From: Microbacteriaceae bacterium
GTDB lineage: Bacteria; Actinomycetota; Actinomycetes; Actinomycetales; Microbacteriaceae
Direction: 5' to 3'
Assembly: GCA_025464995.1 (NCBI GenBank)
Contig: JAODMO010000059.1
Coordinates: 1-42,013, forward strand
Length of the DNA stretch: 42,013 nucleotides
Shown: positions 8,022 through 15,237 of the stretch, one piece after another
Layout of the letters: every line of letters starts with the position of its first letter
How positions within the stretch are numbered: the stretch's first letter is position 1
Program-made: the position numbers and the translations under genes
The notes under the pieces: generated by a model
Database searches by the model: none
Seen by the model: only the letters and a program-made list of their open reading frames with translations
What the model was told of the DNA's origin: nothing

Positions 8022-8492
8022 GTGTCATCCATCAACCCTTTCCTCTGGTTCGACGACCAGGCAGAGGAGGCGGCAAAACTGTACGTGTCGCTCTTCCCCG
8101 ACTCCCGCATCGTCGACGTCTCGCGCTACCCCGACGGTGCGCCGGCACCGGCGGAGCCCGGCTCCGCCATGTCGGTCACCTTCGTGCTCGACGGCATCGA
8201 GTTCCAGGCGCTCAACGGCGGGCCGCAGTTCCCCTTCACCGAGGCCTTCTCGCTCTTCGTGACGGCCGAGACGCAGGAGAAGATCGACTTCTACTGGCAC
8301 GCGCTGATCGCCGACGGCGGACGACCGAGCCAGTGCGGATGGCTCGAAGACAAGTTCGGGCTCTCGTGGCAAATCGTGCCGCCCGTGCTGGCGGAGCTGC
8401 TCGGCGACCCCGACCGTGACCGGGCGGGGCGGGTGATGCGCGCGATGCTCGCGATGCAGAAGATCGTGATCGCCGACCTCGAGGCGGCATAG
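8022..8492 (+). CDS. VOC-family (PhnB-like) protein
   Basis: 156-aa vicinal-oxygen-chelate fold protein of the PhnB/3-demethylubiquinone-methyltransferase-like group. Typical features are INPFLWFDDQAEEAAKLYVSLF at the start, the FVLDGIEFQALNGGPQFPFTEA core, and FGLSWQIVP near the end. Members are usually dimers of unassigned function; the annotation as methyltransferase found in databases is historical. GTG 8022 is chosen because GAGGGAGAG lies just upstream and similarity starts there. The reading frame continues further left without similarity. Confidence 0.85.
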   Translation: MSSINPFLWFDDQAEEAAKLYVSLFPDSRIVDVSRYPDGAPAPAEPGSAMSVTFVLDGIEFQALNGGPQFPFTEAFSLFVTAETQEKIDFYWHALIADGGRPSQCGWLEDKFGLSWQIVPPVLAELLGDPDRDRAGRVMRAMLAMQKIVIADLEAA

Positions 8493-8521
8493 CCGACCGC
8501 CACGGCCCGTCGCGATCGCGA

Positions 8522-8929
8522 TCAGTCGCGGTGCGGCGGTCCGACCCTGAGCACGTCGTCCGCCGGCAGCGTGACGATCGCGACGGACGACTCCTCCTCG
8601 GGGTAGGGCAGCGCCGGCCTCACGATGCAGGCGTCCTCGTCGAGGTCGGCGATGACGACGCGACGCCACTCCCAGTCGGGTTCGGGGTGCCGCAGGTCCG
8701 CCCCCGATTCGGGAAGCGGCCGTGGCGCGAGGCACCACCAGTAGTTGGCGAGGGAGATGAGTCCGCGGTCGACGAGCACGGCCTCGGCGTGCGCGCGTGA
8801 ACCGGCGTCGCCGAGCCGGTGGCCGATGAGATTGAGCGGCACGAAGACGCCGTCCGCGCCCGTCGGCTCGAGGTACCCGGTGAGCTCTCCGTCGCCCGGA
8901 CGGTGGAAGGCTATCCACTGGTTCGTCAC
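8522..8929 (-). CDS. Hypothetical protein, 135 aa
   Basis: 135-aa soluble, acidic protein (MTNQWIAFHRPGDGELTGY onward) rich in Trp, Pro and charged residues, with no signal peptide or membrane segment. The codon pattern and strong start context support a real gene: GTG at 8929 is preceded six bases away by a TACATT -10 hexamer. It converges with the VOC gene and is divergent from the channel remnant. No family is recognised. Confidence 0.65.
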   Translation of the reverse strand: MTNQWIAFHRPGDGELTGYLEPTGADGVFVPLNLIGHRLGDAGSRAHAEAVLVDRGLISLANYWWCLAPRPLPESGADLRHPEPDWEWRRVVIADLDEDACIVRPALPYPEEESSVAIVTLPADDVLRVGPPHRD

Positions 8930-8935
8930 GCGACG

Positions 8936-8941
8936 AATGTA
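8936..8941 (-). promoter_or_regulatory. Candidate -10 element (TACATT) of a leaderless start
   Basis: On the minus strand TACATT is followed by six bases and then the GTG start at 8929. No Shine-Dalgarno sequence is present. No clear -35 is seen. Confidence 0.45.
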
Positions 8942-8988
8942 GCACCGCGCTCGGCGGCGGGGCGAGGGATGTCCAGCACAATCGGCGC

Positions 8989-9170
8989 ATGGCTTCCCAA
9001 CGCGGATTCGACCGGGTGGTCATCCGGAGCGACGCTGTCGTCGCGATCGCGGCGACCACTCGCTCTTCACTCGGCTTATCGGCTTCACGAACCCGATGCT
9101 GCGGGTCGACTTCGCGTGGCTGTTCAGCATCGCCTTCCTGCCCTTCCCCACCCAGCTGGTGTCGTTCTCC
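8989..9170 (+). pseudogene. Remnant of a TMEM175/DUF1211-family channel gene
   Basis: The ATG at 8989 opens MASQRGFDRVVIRSDAVVAI, resembling the first helix of bacterial TMEM175 (DUF1211) potassium channels, whose hallmark is an R-x-x-x-FSDAV-like motif. After about 22 codons that frame becomes nonsense. In another frame, from about 9051, HSLFTRLIGFTNPMLRVDFAWLF then SIAFLPFPTQLVS matches a later part of the same family. Roughly a helix and loop are missing between. The second piece is in frame with the flotillin gene and makes up the apparent N-terminus of its long ORF. A CACAAT hexamer six bases before 8989 looks like the surviving promoter. Confidence 0.55.
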
Positions 9171-10739
9171 GGGCCGCTCACCCAACTCCTCGCGCCGGAC
9201 GTCGTCGTCGCGGTCGTCGTGCCATCGATCGGCCTGTGGGCAATCCTGTTGCTCGTGCCGAGCGCCGCGGTCGTGCTGGTCGTCCTCATCGTCCTCTTCA
9301 CCCTGCTGCGGGGCATCAAGGTCGCCAAGCCCGACGAGGCGATCATCGTCACCTCGCGCCAGAAGACCCAGAAGGTGGGGGATGCCGAGACGGAGAACGG
9401 CGGCCAGAGGGTGGTCTTCGGCTCGCGCGTCTTCGTGATGCCGATCGTCGAGGCCCACTTCAAGCTCAGCCTGCGCAGCCGACAGCTCAATGTGCAGGCG
9501 ACCGCCCAGACGAAAGACGCGATCACCATCAAGGTCAACGCCGTCGCGGTCGTCAAGGTGGGCGGATCCGAGTCCATGGTGCGGGCCGCGGCACAGCGCT
9601 TCCTCAACCAGCAGGACCAGATCGAGACATCCACCGAAGAGGTGTTGAGCGGCTCTGTACGGTCCATCGTCGGTCAGCTCACGGTGACCGAGATCATCAC
9701 CAACCGCTCGGCGCTCCAAGGCCAGGTGCTCGAGGCCGTGCGCGAGTCGCTCGACGTGCAGGGGCTCCAGATCGACACGCTCCAGATCAAGGAGATCGAC
9801 GACGACAACGGCTACATCCGCGACCTCGGTCGCGGCGAGGCCGCGCGCGTCAAGCAGGTCGCCGAGATCGCCGAGTCCGTCTCGCGGCAGGCGTCGGAGG
9901 AGGCCCGCATCTCGGCCGACCAGGCCGTCGCCGAGCAGCAGCGCAAGCTCGACCTGCGCAATGCGGAGATCCAGAAGGAGACCGACAAGGCGCGCGCCGA
10001 GGCGGCCGCCGCTCGCCCGCTGGCGGAGTCGATCGCCCAGCAGGGAGTCATCGCCCAAGACGAGATCAACGCGGCGTCGCGGGTCGGACTGCGCAAGCAG
10101 GAACTCGACGCCGAGATCCGGGCCGTGGCCGACGCCGAGGCGTACGCCGTGCAGAAGAACGCCGAGGCCGCGGCGGCCGCCGCGGTCGCGACGGCCAACT
10201 CGAACCGCGACGCGCGCAAGGCCAGCTCGGAGGCCGTGGAGGCCGAGGGTCTTGCCGACCGCAACCGTCGTCGCAGCGCCGCCGAGGCCACCGAGGCTGA
10301 GGGTGTCGCGGAGAAGAACCGTCGCATCGCCGCGGCCGAGGCACTGCGTGCCGAGGGCGAGGCGGAGGCCAACTCCATCCGCGTCAAGGGCGCGGCCGAA
10401 GCCGAGGCGACGCGCGCGAAGGCCGACGCTCTCGAGGAGCGCGCCGACGACCTGCTGCGCCAGCAGGTCATCTCGCAGCTTCCCGAGATCGTGCGCGCCG
10501 CGGCCGAGCCGCTCTCCGCCATCAGCAACATGACCGTCATCTCGTCCGACGGCGGCGGCACTGAGCAGGTCGGTCGCAACGTGGCCTCCCAGCTCGCGAC
10601 ATCCACCCAGATCGTCAAAGACCTCACCGGAATCGACATCGCCGACATCGTCACGGGGCGCGCAACCGGCACCGCGGTCGGCGAGGCGATCGCCGCCCAG
10701 CCTCCGCGCAGGCCCGCCGGTGGCAAGATGAAGCCATGA
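9159..10739 (+). CDS. Flotillin family protein (SPFH domain)
   Basis: About 526-aa flotillin-like membrane scaffold. It has an N-terminal hydrophobic segment (LWAILLLVPSAAVVLVVLIV), an SPFH domain (LLRGIKVAKPDEAIIVTSRQ onward) and a long Ala/Glu coiled coil with three tandem 18-residue repeats encoded at 10224-10385. Flotillins organise membrane microdomains and modulate fluidity and signalling. The start is uncertain: the frame is open to ATG 9096, but residues encoded before about 9160 resemble a TMEM175 channel, so GTG 9159 is preferred; no good ribosome site is seen for either. The end overlaps the deaminase start by four bases (ATGA), so both are probably co-translated. Confidence 0.85.
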   Translation: MSFSGPLTQLLAPDVVVAVVVPSIGLWAILLLVPSAAVVLVVLIVLFTLLRGIKVAKPDEAIIVTSRQKTQKVGDAETENGGQRVVFGSRVFVMPIVEAHFKLSLRSRQLNVQATAQTKDAITIKVNAVAVVKVGGSESMVRAAAQRFLNQQDQIETSTEEVLSGSVRSIVGQLTVTEIITNRSALQGQVLEAVRESLDVQGLQIDTLQIKEIDDDNGYIRDLGRGEAARVKQVAEIAESVSRQASEEARISADQAVAEQQRKLDLRNAEIQKETDKARAEAAAARPLAESIAQQGVIAQDEINAASRVGLRKQELDAEIRAVADAEAYAVQKNAEAAAAAAVATANSNRDARKASSEAVEAEGLADRNRRRSAAEATEAEGVAEKNRRIAAAEALRAEGEAEANSIRVKGAAEAEATRAKADALEERADDLLRQQVISQLPEIVRAAAEPLSAISNMTVISSDGGGTEQVGRNVASQLATSTQIVKDLTGIDIADIVTGRATGTAVGEAIAAQPPRRPAGGKMKP

Positions 10740-11761
10740 AGTGGCCAACATCCGAACTGCACATCCATATCGAGGGCACGATCGAGTCGGAGTTCCTCGT
10801 CGCGGCCGCCCGTCGCAACGACGTGAGCCTGCCGACCTACGATCCGGCGGAGCTCACGGCCCGCTACGTCTTCGCCGACCTGCAGTCGTTCCTCGACGTG
10901 CACTACTCCAACCTCACGGTGCTGCGCACGGAACGCGACTTCCACGACCTCGCGTTCGGGTACCTGAAGCGCTCCGCGGCCGGCGGGGTGAGGCGTGCGG
11001 AGTTCTTCTTCGACCCGCAGACCCACGTGAACAACGGCGTGCCGCTCGAGGTCGTCTTCGCCGGTCTGACGGGGGCAGTGCAGGAGGCCCGCGAGACCCT
11101 CGGCATCTCCGCCGACATCCTGTTGTCGTTCCTGCGTGACCTGGGTGCGGATGCTGCGGAGGAGACGTTCCGCGCCGCCATGCCCTTCCGTGACCAGTTC
11201 ATCGGTGTCGCCCTCGACTCGACCGAGATCGGCTACCCGCCGTCGCTCTTCGAGAAGGTGTACGGGATGGCAGCCGCGGAGGGCCTCCATCGCGTCGCCC
11301 ACGCGGGTGAGGAGGCCGGGCCGGACTACGTCTGGGAGGCACTCGACCTGCTCGGGGTCGAGCGCATCGACCACGGCAACCGCGCCCTCGAAGACCCCGC
11401 GCTCGTCGCCCGGCTGCGCGACGAGCGCATCCCGCTCACCGTCTGTCCGCTCTCGAACGTCGCGCTGCGCACGGCCCCGCCGCGGCTCGCGGACCATCCG
11501 CTGCGCCGCATGATCGACGAGGGGCTCGTCGTCACGATCTCGAGCGACGACCCCGCCTACTTCGGCGGCTACGTCGACGACAACTTCGACGCCATCGAGC
11601 GGGAGCTCGCCCTCACCCCGGTCGAGCTCGCGAGACTCGCGGCCAATTCGTTCGAGGCGTCGTTCATCGACGACGAGACGAAGGCCGGGTATCTCGCCGA
11701 GGTGGGCGAGGCGCTCGCGACGGCGGAGAGCGTCGCGTCAACGAGGGCGTTGCGGGAGTAA
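10736..11761 (+). CDS. Adenosine/adenine deaminase family protein
   Basis: 341-aa zinc amidohydrolase. Metal and catalytic motifs are all present: LHIHIEGT (usual HxHLxGT), AHAGEEAG, ERIDHGNRALED and SSDDPAYFGGY. The stretch LTVCPLSNVALRT followed by DDPAYFGGYVDDNF resembles the adenine deaminase (adenine aminohydrolase) branch more than classical adenosine deaminase; this is a judgement from memory of the families. Either reaction feeds purine salvage (adenine to hypoxanthine or adenosine to inosine). Its ATG overlaps the flotillin stop by four bases, which is unusual company for a salvage enzyme and suggests shared expression rather than shared function. Confidence 0.88.
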   Translation: MKWPTSELHIHIEGTIESEFLVAAARRNDVSLPTYDPAELTARYVFADLQSFLDVHYSNLTVLRTERDFHDLAFGYLKRSAAGGVRRAEFFFDPQTHVNNGVPLEVVFAGLTGAVQEARETLGISADILLSFLRDLGADAAEETFRAAMPFRDQFIGVALDSTEIGYPPSLFEKVYGMAAAEGLHRVAHAGEEAGPDYVWEALDLLGVERIDHGNRALEDPALVARLRDERIPLTVCPLSNVALRTAPPRLADHPLRRMIDEGLVVTISSDDPAYFGGYVDDNFDAIERELALTPVELARLAANSFEASFIDDETKAGYLAEVGEALATAESVASTRALRE

Positions 11762-11775
11762 CGTGCCGCGGGCGG

Positions 11776-12678
11776 TCAGGCCGCAGCGCTCGGCGCCGCC
11801 GCGAGCCGCGCTATGCGGGTGCGCGCGGCGTCTTCCGCGGTCGACGACGAGCCGAGCACGAGCCGCACGCCGCCCAGCACGAGGCCTGTCGCCCAGACGA
11901 CGGGCAGGCGCGACCGCCGCAGGCCGAGGCGTTCACGGTATTCGCGGGGTATCGACGCCACGGCCCCCGCGAAGAGCACGCGGTAGACCGGGAGCATGGA
12001 GCGCCGCAGCGGCGGGTGGCGGATGAACCGCACGGCCTCCGCGACGCGCTCGTCGCTCTTCAGGTCGGGGCCGAAGCCATCGAGTTGTTCACGCAGCTCG
12101 ACGGCGGATCTCGGTGGTGCCACGACCCCGACGAGTTCGCCTGCCTTCGCCCACTCGCGCACGTAGGCGTCGGCGCCGCCGGGAATGGTGCCACCCCAAA
12201 TCTCGTGGCACGCCAGGAACGACTCGGTGAAGACATCGTGCACCCAGAGCAACAGCGTCGGGTCTCGCGCGGAATACGGCCGCTCCTCGCCGTGCGCGTC
12301 CGTGTAGGTGCCGACGACGCGCGAATGGAAGCGCCCGACGCGTCCGGACTCCGCGACGGCGACGGTCGTGTCGGCGAACGTCACGGTGACGAGCCACTGG
12401 ATTGTGCCCGAGAGGCGCCCGAGCGGATCCTCGCGGTACCGCGACCAGTCGTGCACCCCCGCCATGGCTCCCGGGTGCAGCGTCTGCACGAGCAGCGCCC
12501 GGATGCCCGCGACGAGAGTCGGTATGCCGCCGTGCACGGCCCACGAGGCCGACCCCGGGCCGAAGAAGCCGACGTCATCGCCTTCCGCGATGCGGCCGAC
12601 CCACGCGGGGCGACCGTCGCCGTCTCCCGAGAACGTCGTGAGGAGGTGCGATCGCCAGCTGTCGACGAGACGACTCAC
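11776..12678 (-). CDS. Oxygenase MpaB-family protein (DUF2236)
   Basis: 300-aa member of the DUF2236/MpaB (latex-clearing/ER-bound oxygenase-like) family, helical proteins that often bind a b-type haem. Typical parts are GGIPTLVAGIRALLVQTLHP, DPLGRL with the following Trp-rich helix, and LLWVHDVFTESFLACHE near the middle, with histidines suitable for haem ligation. The substrate is unknown. GTG at 12676-12678 overlaps the stop of the 69-aa upstream gene by four bases (GTGA), indicating translational coupling; the upstream promoter would serve both. Confidence 0.85.
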   Translation of the reverse strand: MSRLVDSWRSHLLTTFSGDGDGRPAWVGRIAEGDDVGFFGPGSASWAVHGGIPTLVAGIRALLVQTLHPGAMAGVHDWSRYREDPLGRLSGTIQWLVTVTFADTTVAVAESGRVGRFHSRVVGTYTDAHGEERPYSARDPTLLLWVHDVFTESFLACHEIWGGTIPGGADAYVREWAKAGELVGVVAPPRSAVELREQLDGFGPDLKSDERVAEAVRFIRHPPLRRSMLPVYRVLFAGAVASIPREYRERLGLRRSRLPVVWATGLVLGGVRLVLGSSSTAEDAARTRIARLAAAPSAAA

Positions 12679-12884
12679 GAATAGTCGGCGCCGGGCACGC
12701 CCTCTTGACGATATTCGAAGGGCCCCGAGGTGTCCGCGCCGTCGACGAGCTCCCAGACGACGTCCCCGGCCTCACCGCCGTCGCGCACGATGCTCTTCTG
12801 CGGCAGGCCGCCGATCAGCTCGAGTTCCAGGGTCTCGGTTCCCGAAGCGCCGATGAGGTGTGCCGTGTACGTTGAATCGCTCAT
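12675..12884 (-). CDS. Small acidic hypothetical protein coupled to the MpaB gene
   Basis: 69-aa, strongly acidic protein (MSDSTYTAHLIGASGTETLE onward, ending FEYRQEGVPGADYS), probably all beta, without membrane segments. It resembles short unassigned actinobacterial proteins of about 70 residues but no family name is offered. Its ATG at 12884 is preceded by a complete-looking promoter (-35 TTGGCG, 17-base spacer, -10 TATCGT, six bases to ATG), and its stop overlaps the MpaB start by four bases. This makes it the first gene of a two-gene operon. Confidence 0.75.
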   Translation of the reverse strand: MSDSTYTAHLIGASGTETLELELIGGLPQKSIVRDGGEAGDVVWELVDGADTSGPFEYRQEGVPGADYS

Positions 12885-12890
12885 GCCCCG

Positions 12891-12919
12891 ACGATACGTC
12901 GGCGGATTACGCACGCCAA
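12891..12919 (-). promoter_or_regulatory. Leaderless promoter of the 69-aa protein/MpaB operon
   Basis: On the minus strand: TTGGCG (12914-12919), a 17-base spacer, TATCGT (12891-12896), six bases, then ATG. The -35, spacer and distance to the start codon are the same as at the siderophore-interacting protein gene. Transcription would start at or next to the ATG. Confidence 0.6.
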
Positions 12920-12931
12920 GCCCTTGAGTAG

Positions 12932-13369
12932 TCAGTCCAGCGGGTCGGAACCCGCGGCGCCGAGCAGCCGGTCGATGTCGCGCCTGTCCTTCTTCGTCGG
13001 TCGGCCCGCGCCACGCTCGCGCACGGCCACGAGCACCCGCTCCTCGCGCGCCGGCGGCGGGGGAGTGAGGTCGTGGAAGCACTCGGCGGCGACGGCGGCG
13101 CTGACCCGCTTGACGATCAGGCGCCGCACGATGAGCGTGCGCTCACCGCCCTCGGTCAGCACGCGCACCTCGTCGCCCACCCGCACGGGCTGGGCGGCCT
13201 TGGATTTCTCGCCGTTGACGCGCACGTGACCGGCCTTGCTCGCGGCGGTCGCCGCCGAGCGGGTCTTGAGCACGCGGACGGCCCACACCCAGCTGTCGAC
13301 CCGCACCGAACCCGGGGCAGGCGGGACGGCCTTGGGTTCGGTGGCCTTCCCGCGCGCGGCGGCGCTCAC
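12932..13369 (-). CDS. S4-domain RNA-binding protein (Hsp15-like)
   Basis: 145-aa RNA-binding protein with an S4 domain: VRVDSWVWAVRVLKTRSAA, then SKAGHVRVNGEKSKAAQPVRVGD. The basic C-terminal tail (GRPTKKDRRDIDRLLG) is typical of the Hsp15/RNA-binding S4 group that binds stalled 50S subunits or structured RNA. GTG 13367-13369 overlaps the acyltransferase stop by four bases, so it is the second gene of a coupled pair. The longer reading upstream lies within the acyltransferase in another frame. Confidence 0.85.
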   Translation of the reverse strand: MSAAARGKATEPKAVPPAPGSVRVDSWVWAVRVLKTRSAATAASKAGHVRVNGEKSKAAQPVRVGDEVRVLTEGGERTLIVRRLIVKRVSAAVAAECFHDLTPPPPAREERVLVAVRERGAGRPTKKDRRDIDRLLGAAGSDPLD

Positions 13370-14184
13370 GTGAGCGGTCTCGCGGGCCCGCCGCCCTCGG
13401 CGGTGCCGCGCGCGGCCGCCGCGGCCTTCGCCGCCTTGCGTGCCTGTCGTTCCGCCTCGGCGATCGCCGCGACCTCCGGGGTGGGCGCCGAGCCGCCGAG
13501 CCGCGCCGGCTGCCACCAGGCGCCGGCACCGTCGTCGGGGTAGCCGGCGTGCAGGCCGTCGACGAGGTTCTGCAGCCTCTCGCGCAGCGTCAGGGTCAGG
13601 GCGGTGGCATCATCCGTCGGCGCGGGGTAGATCGGTGTGCCGACCGCGAAACCGATCGGCAGCCGGAATTTCTCCCGCAGCGTCGAGCCGGCGGCCTTGG
13701 TGAGCAGGCGGTGACCTCCCCAGACGGCGACCGGAATGACAGGCACGCCCGCCTCGGCGGCCATGCGGATGGCGCCTGTCTTGAGGTCGCGCACCTCGAA
13801 GCTCGCGCTTACTCCGCCCTCGGGGAAGACCCCGAGCACCTCGCCGTCGCGCAATGCCTGCACTGCGAGCCGGTACGCGTCGGCGCCCGCCTGCATGTCG
13901 ACCGAGATGTGCCGCATGCCGCGAAGAAGCCAGCCGACGACGGGCTTGTCGAACGCGCCCTTGTGTGCCATGAACCGGATGTGGCGACGGTTGCGCTTCC
14001 ACGTCACCCACTCGACGAGGGCGAAGTCCATGTAGCCGAAGTGGGTGATGGCGAGCACCGCGCCGCCCGTGGCAGGCAGGTTGGCGCCGCCCGTGACGGT
14101 CGGCTTCACCCCGAGCAATCCGAACAGGGTGCGGCCCGCACCGATCGCCGCTCCGTAGATGGGGTCCGCACCGCGACTCGTCAT
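13366..14184 (-). CDS. 1-acylglycerol-3-phosphate O-acyltransferase (PlsC-like)
   Basis: 272-aa membrane-associated acyltransferase that moves an acyl chain to a lysophospholipid. The catalytic HX4D is in ITHFGYMDFALVEW and the glycerophosphate-binding FPEGG motif follows (GVFPEGGVSASF), with PVIPVAVWGG as third block. The C-terminal Ala/Arg-rich tail extends beyond the core. ATG 14182-14184 is used; the frame remains open further upstream only as antisense of the next gene. A second PlsC-type protein is encoded at 31078. Confidence 0.85.
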   Translation of the reverse strand: MTSRGADPIYGAAIGAGRTLFGLLGVKPTVTGGANLPATGGAVLAITHFGYMDFALVEWVTWKRNRRHIRFMAHKGAFDKPVVGWLLRGMRHISVDMQAGADAYRLAVQALRDGEVLGVFPEGGVSASFEVRDLKTGAIRMAAEAGVPVIPVAVWGGHRLLTKAAGSTLREKFRLPIGFAVGTPIYPAPTDDATALTLTLRERLQNLVDGLHAGYPDDGAGAWWQPARLGGSAPTPEVAAIAEAERQARKAAKAAAAARGTAEGGGPARPLT

Positions 14185-14248
14185 GGGGCAAGAATAGCGG
14201 CGGGCAGGCGCGCCTCTCTGGGAACTGACCGGTATTCGCTTCCGTCCG

Positions 14249-14277
14249 TTGGCGAACGAGGTAAGGCATGCCATACT
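14249..14277 (+). promoter_or_regulatory. Promoter of the siderophore uptake operon, leaderless
   Basis: TTGGCG (14249-14254), 17-base spacer, CATACT (14272-14277), then six bases to the ATG at 14284. Transcription start would coincide with the start codon. The iron box at 14277-14295 overlaps the end of the -10 and the first codons. Confidence 0.6.
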
Positions 14278-14295
14278 TAGGTTATGCTTACCTCG
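14277..14295 (+). promoter_or_regulatory. Iron box (DtxR/IdeR-type operator)
   Basis: TTAGGTTATGCTTACCTCG matches the IdeR/DtxR consensus TTAGGTTAGGCTAACCTAA at 15 of 19 positions by eye. A weaker copy lies just upstream (about 14258-14276), making a tandem arrangement. Iron-loaded repressor here would cover the -10 edge, transcript start and start codon. Confidence 0.7.
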
Positions 14296-15237
14296 GAAGC
14301 CACGGTGCTGCGCGAGCCGGACACCCGTCCCGCCTACCGTCCGTTCCGATCCCGCGTGGAGCGGATCCGTCGGCTCAGCCCGCACTTCACCCGCGTCACC
14401 TTCACCGGCGACGACCTCGACGTTTTCGGCACCCATGGGCTCGACCAGCGCATCAACCTCATCTTCCCGCTGCCCGACGTCGGGTTGAGCGACTGCGGGT
14501 GGGACGACGAGCAGCCGCTCGCCGACGGCCACTGGTTCGGCCGCTGGCGTGAGCTGCCGAACGAATGCCGCAATCCGCTGCGGGTCTACACGGTGCGCGC
14601 CATCCGCCCGGTCGAGCGTGAACTCGACGTCGACTTCGTCGTCCACGGCGACGGACCGGCCGCCCGCTGGCTCGCGACCGCGGCTCGCGGCGACGAGATC
14701 ATCGTCATCGGTCCGGACGCGCTGAGTGTGAACTCGGGCCTCGGCATCGACTGGCACCCCGGCGACGCCCACAACCTCTTGTTGATCGGAGACGAGACCG
14801 CGGCACCGGCCATTGCCGGCATCCTCGAGTCGCTGCCCGCCGACCGCGAGGCGCACGCCCTCATCGAGGTGCCTTCCGCCTCTGACGCACTTCCCATAGC
14901 CCACTCCGGCCGGGTGCGAGTCTCCTGGCTGCCGCGCGACGGGGGAGACCCCGGAAGCGCCCTCGTGCCCGCGGTGCGCGAGTGGGTGGAGTGCCGCCCG
15001 CACCTCGTCGGCACGACGCTCGCCGCGGCCGCCCAGACGGTCGACGAGTCGGCCGACCCGGACGCCATGGTGTGGGACGTCCCGTTCGCACCGACCGGCG
15101 CGAACCTCTACGCCTGGGTCGCGGGGGAGGCCGGTGCCATCACGAGTATCCGCCGCTACCTCGTGCGCGACGTCGGCATCGAACGCGGACAGGTCGCCTT
15201 CATGGGCTACTGGCGCCGCGGTAGGGCGAACGACTGA
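14284..15237 (+). CDS. Siderophore-interacting protein (ferric-siderophore reductase, ViuB-like)
   Basis: 317-aa FAD-dependent siderophore-interacting protein (SIP family) that reduces imported ferric siderophores in the cytoplasm to release iron. The FAD domain starts at YRPFRSRVERIRRLSPHF and includes NPLRVYTVRAIRP; the NAD(P)H domain includes NLLLIGDETAAPAIAGIL and FAPTGANLYAWVAGEAGA; it ends FMGYWRRGRAND. The ATG at 14284 fits a leaderless transcript; an alternative GTG at 14305 has a GGAAG site before it. It is first in an operon with two permeases and an ATPase, under an iron box. Confidence 0.9.
   Translation: MLTSEATVLREPDTRPAYRPFRSRVERIRRLSPHFTRVTFTGDDLDVFGTHGLDQRINLIFPLPDVGLSDCGWDDEQPLADGHWFGRWRELPNECRNPLRVYTVRAIRPVERELDVDFVVHGDGPAARWLATAARGDEIIVIGPDALSVNSGLGIDWHPGDAHNLLLIGDETAAPAIAGILESLPADREAHALIEVPSASDALPIAHSGRVRVSWLPRDGGDPGSALVPAVREWVECRPHLVGTTLAAAAQTVDESADPDAMVWDVPFAPTGANLYAWVAGEAGAITSIRRYLVRDVGIERGQVAFMGYWRRGRAND

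Noticed and set aside
10224..10385. Regular 54-bp repeats considered as a CRISPR-like or minisatellite array
   Set aside because: They are in-frame codon repeats in the flotillin coiled coil, without spacers and with diverged codons.
8025..10751. 908-codon minus-strand open frame opposite flotillin and neighbours
   Set aside because: It spans several real genes in antisense, with low-complexity Gly/Arg/Leu/Asp composition and no recognisable motif.
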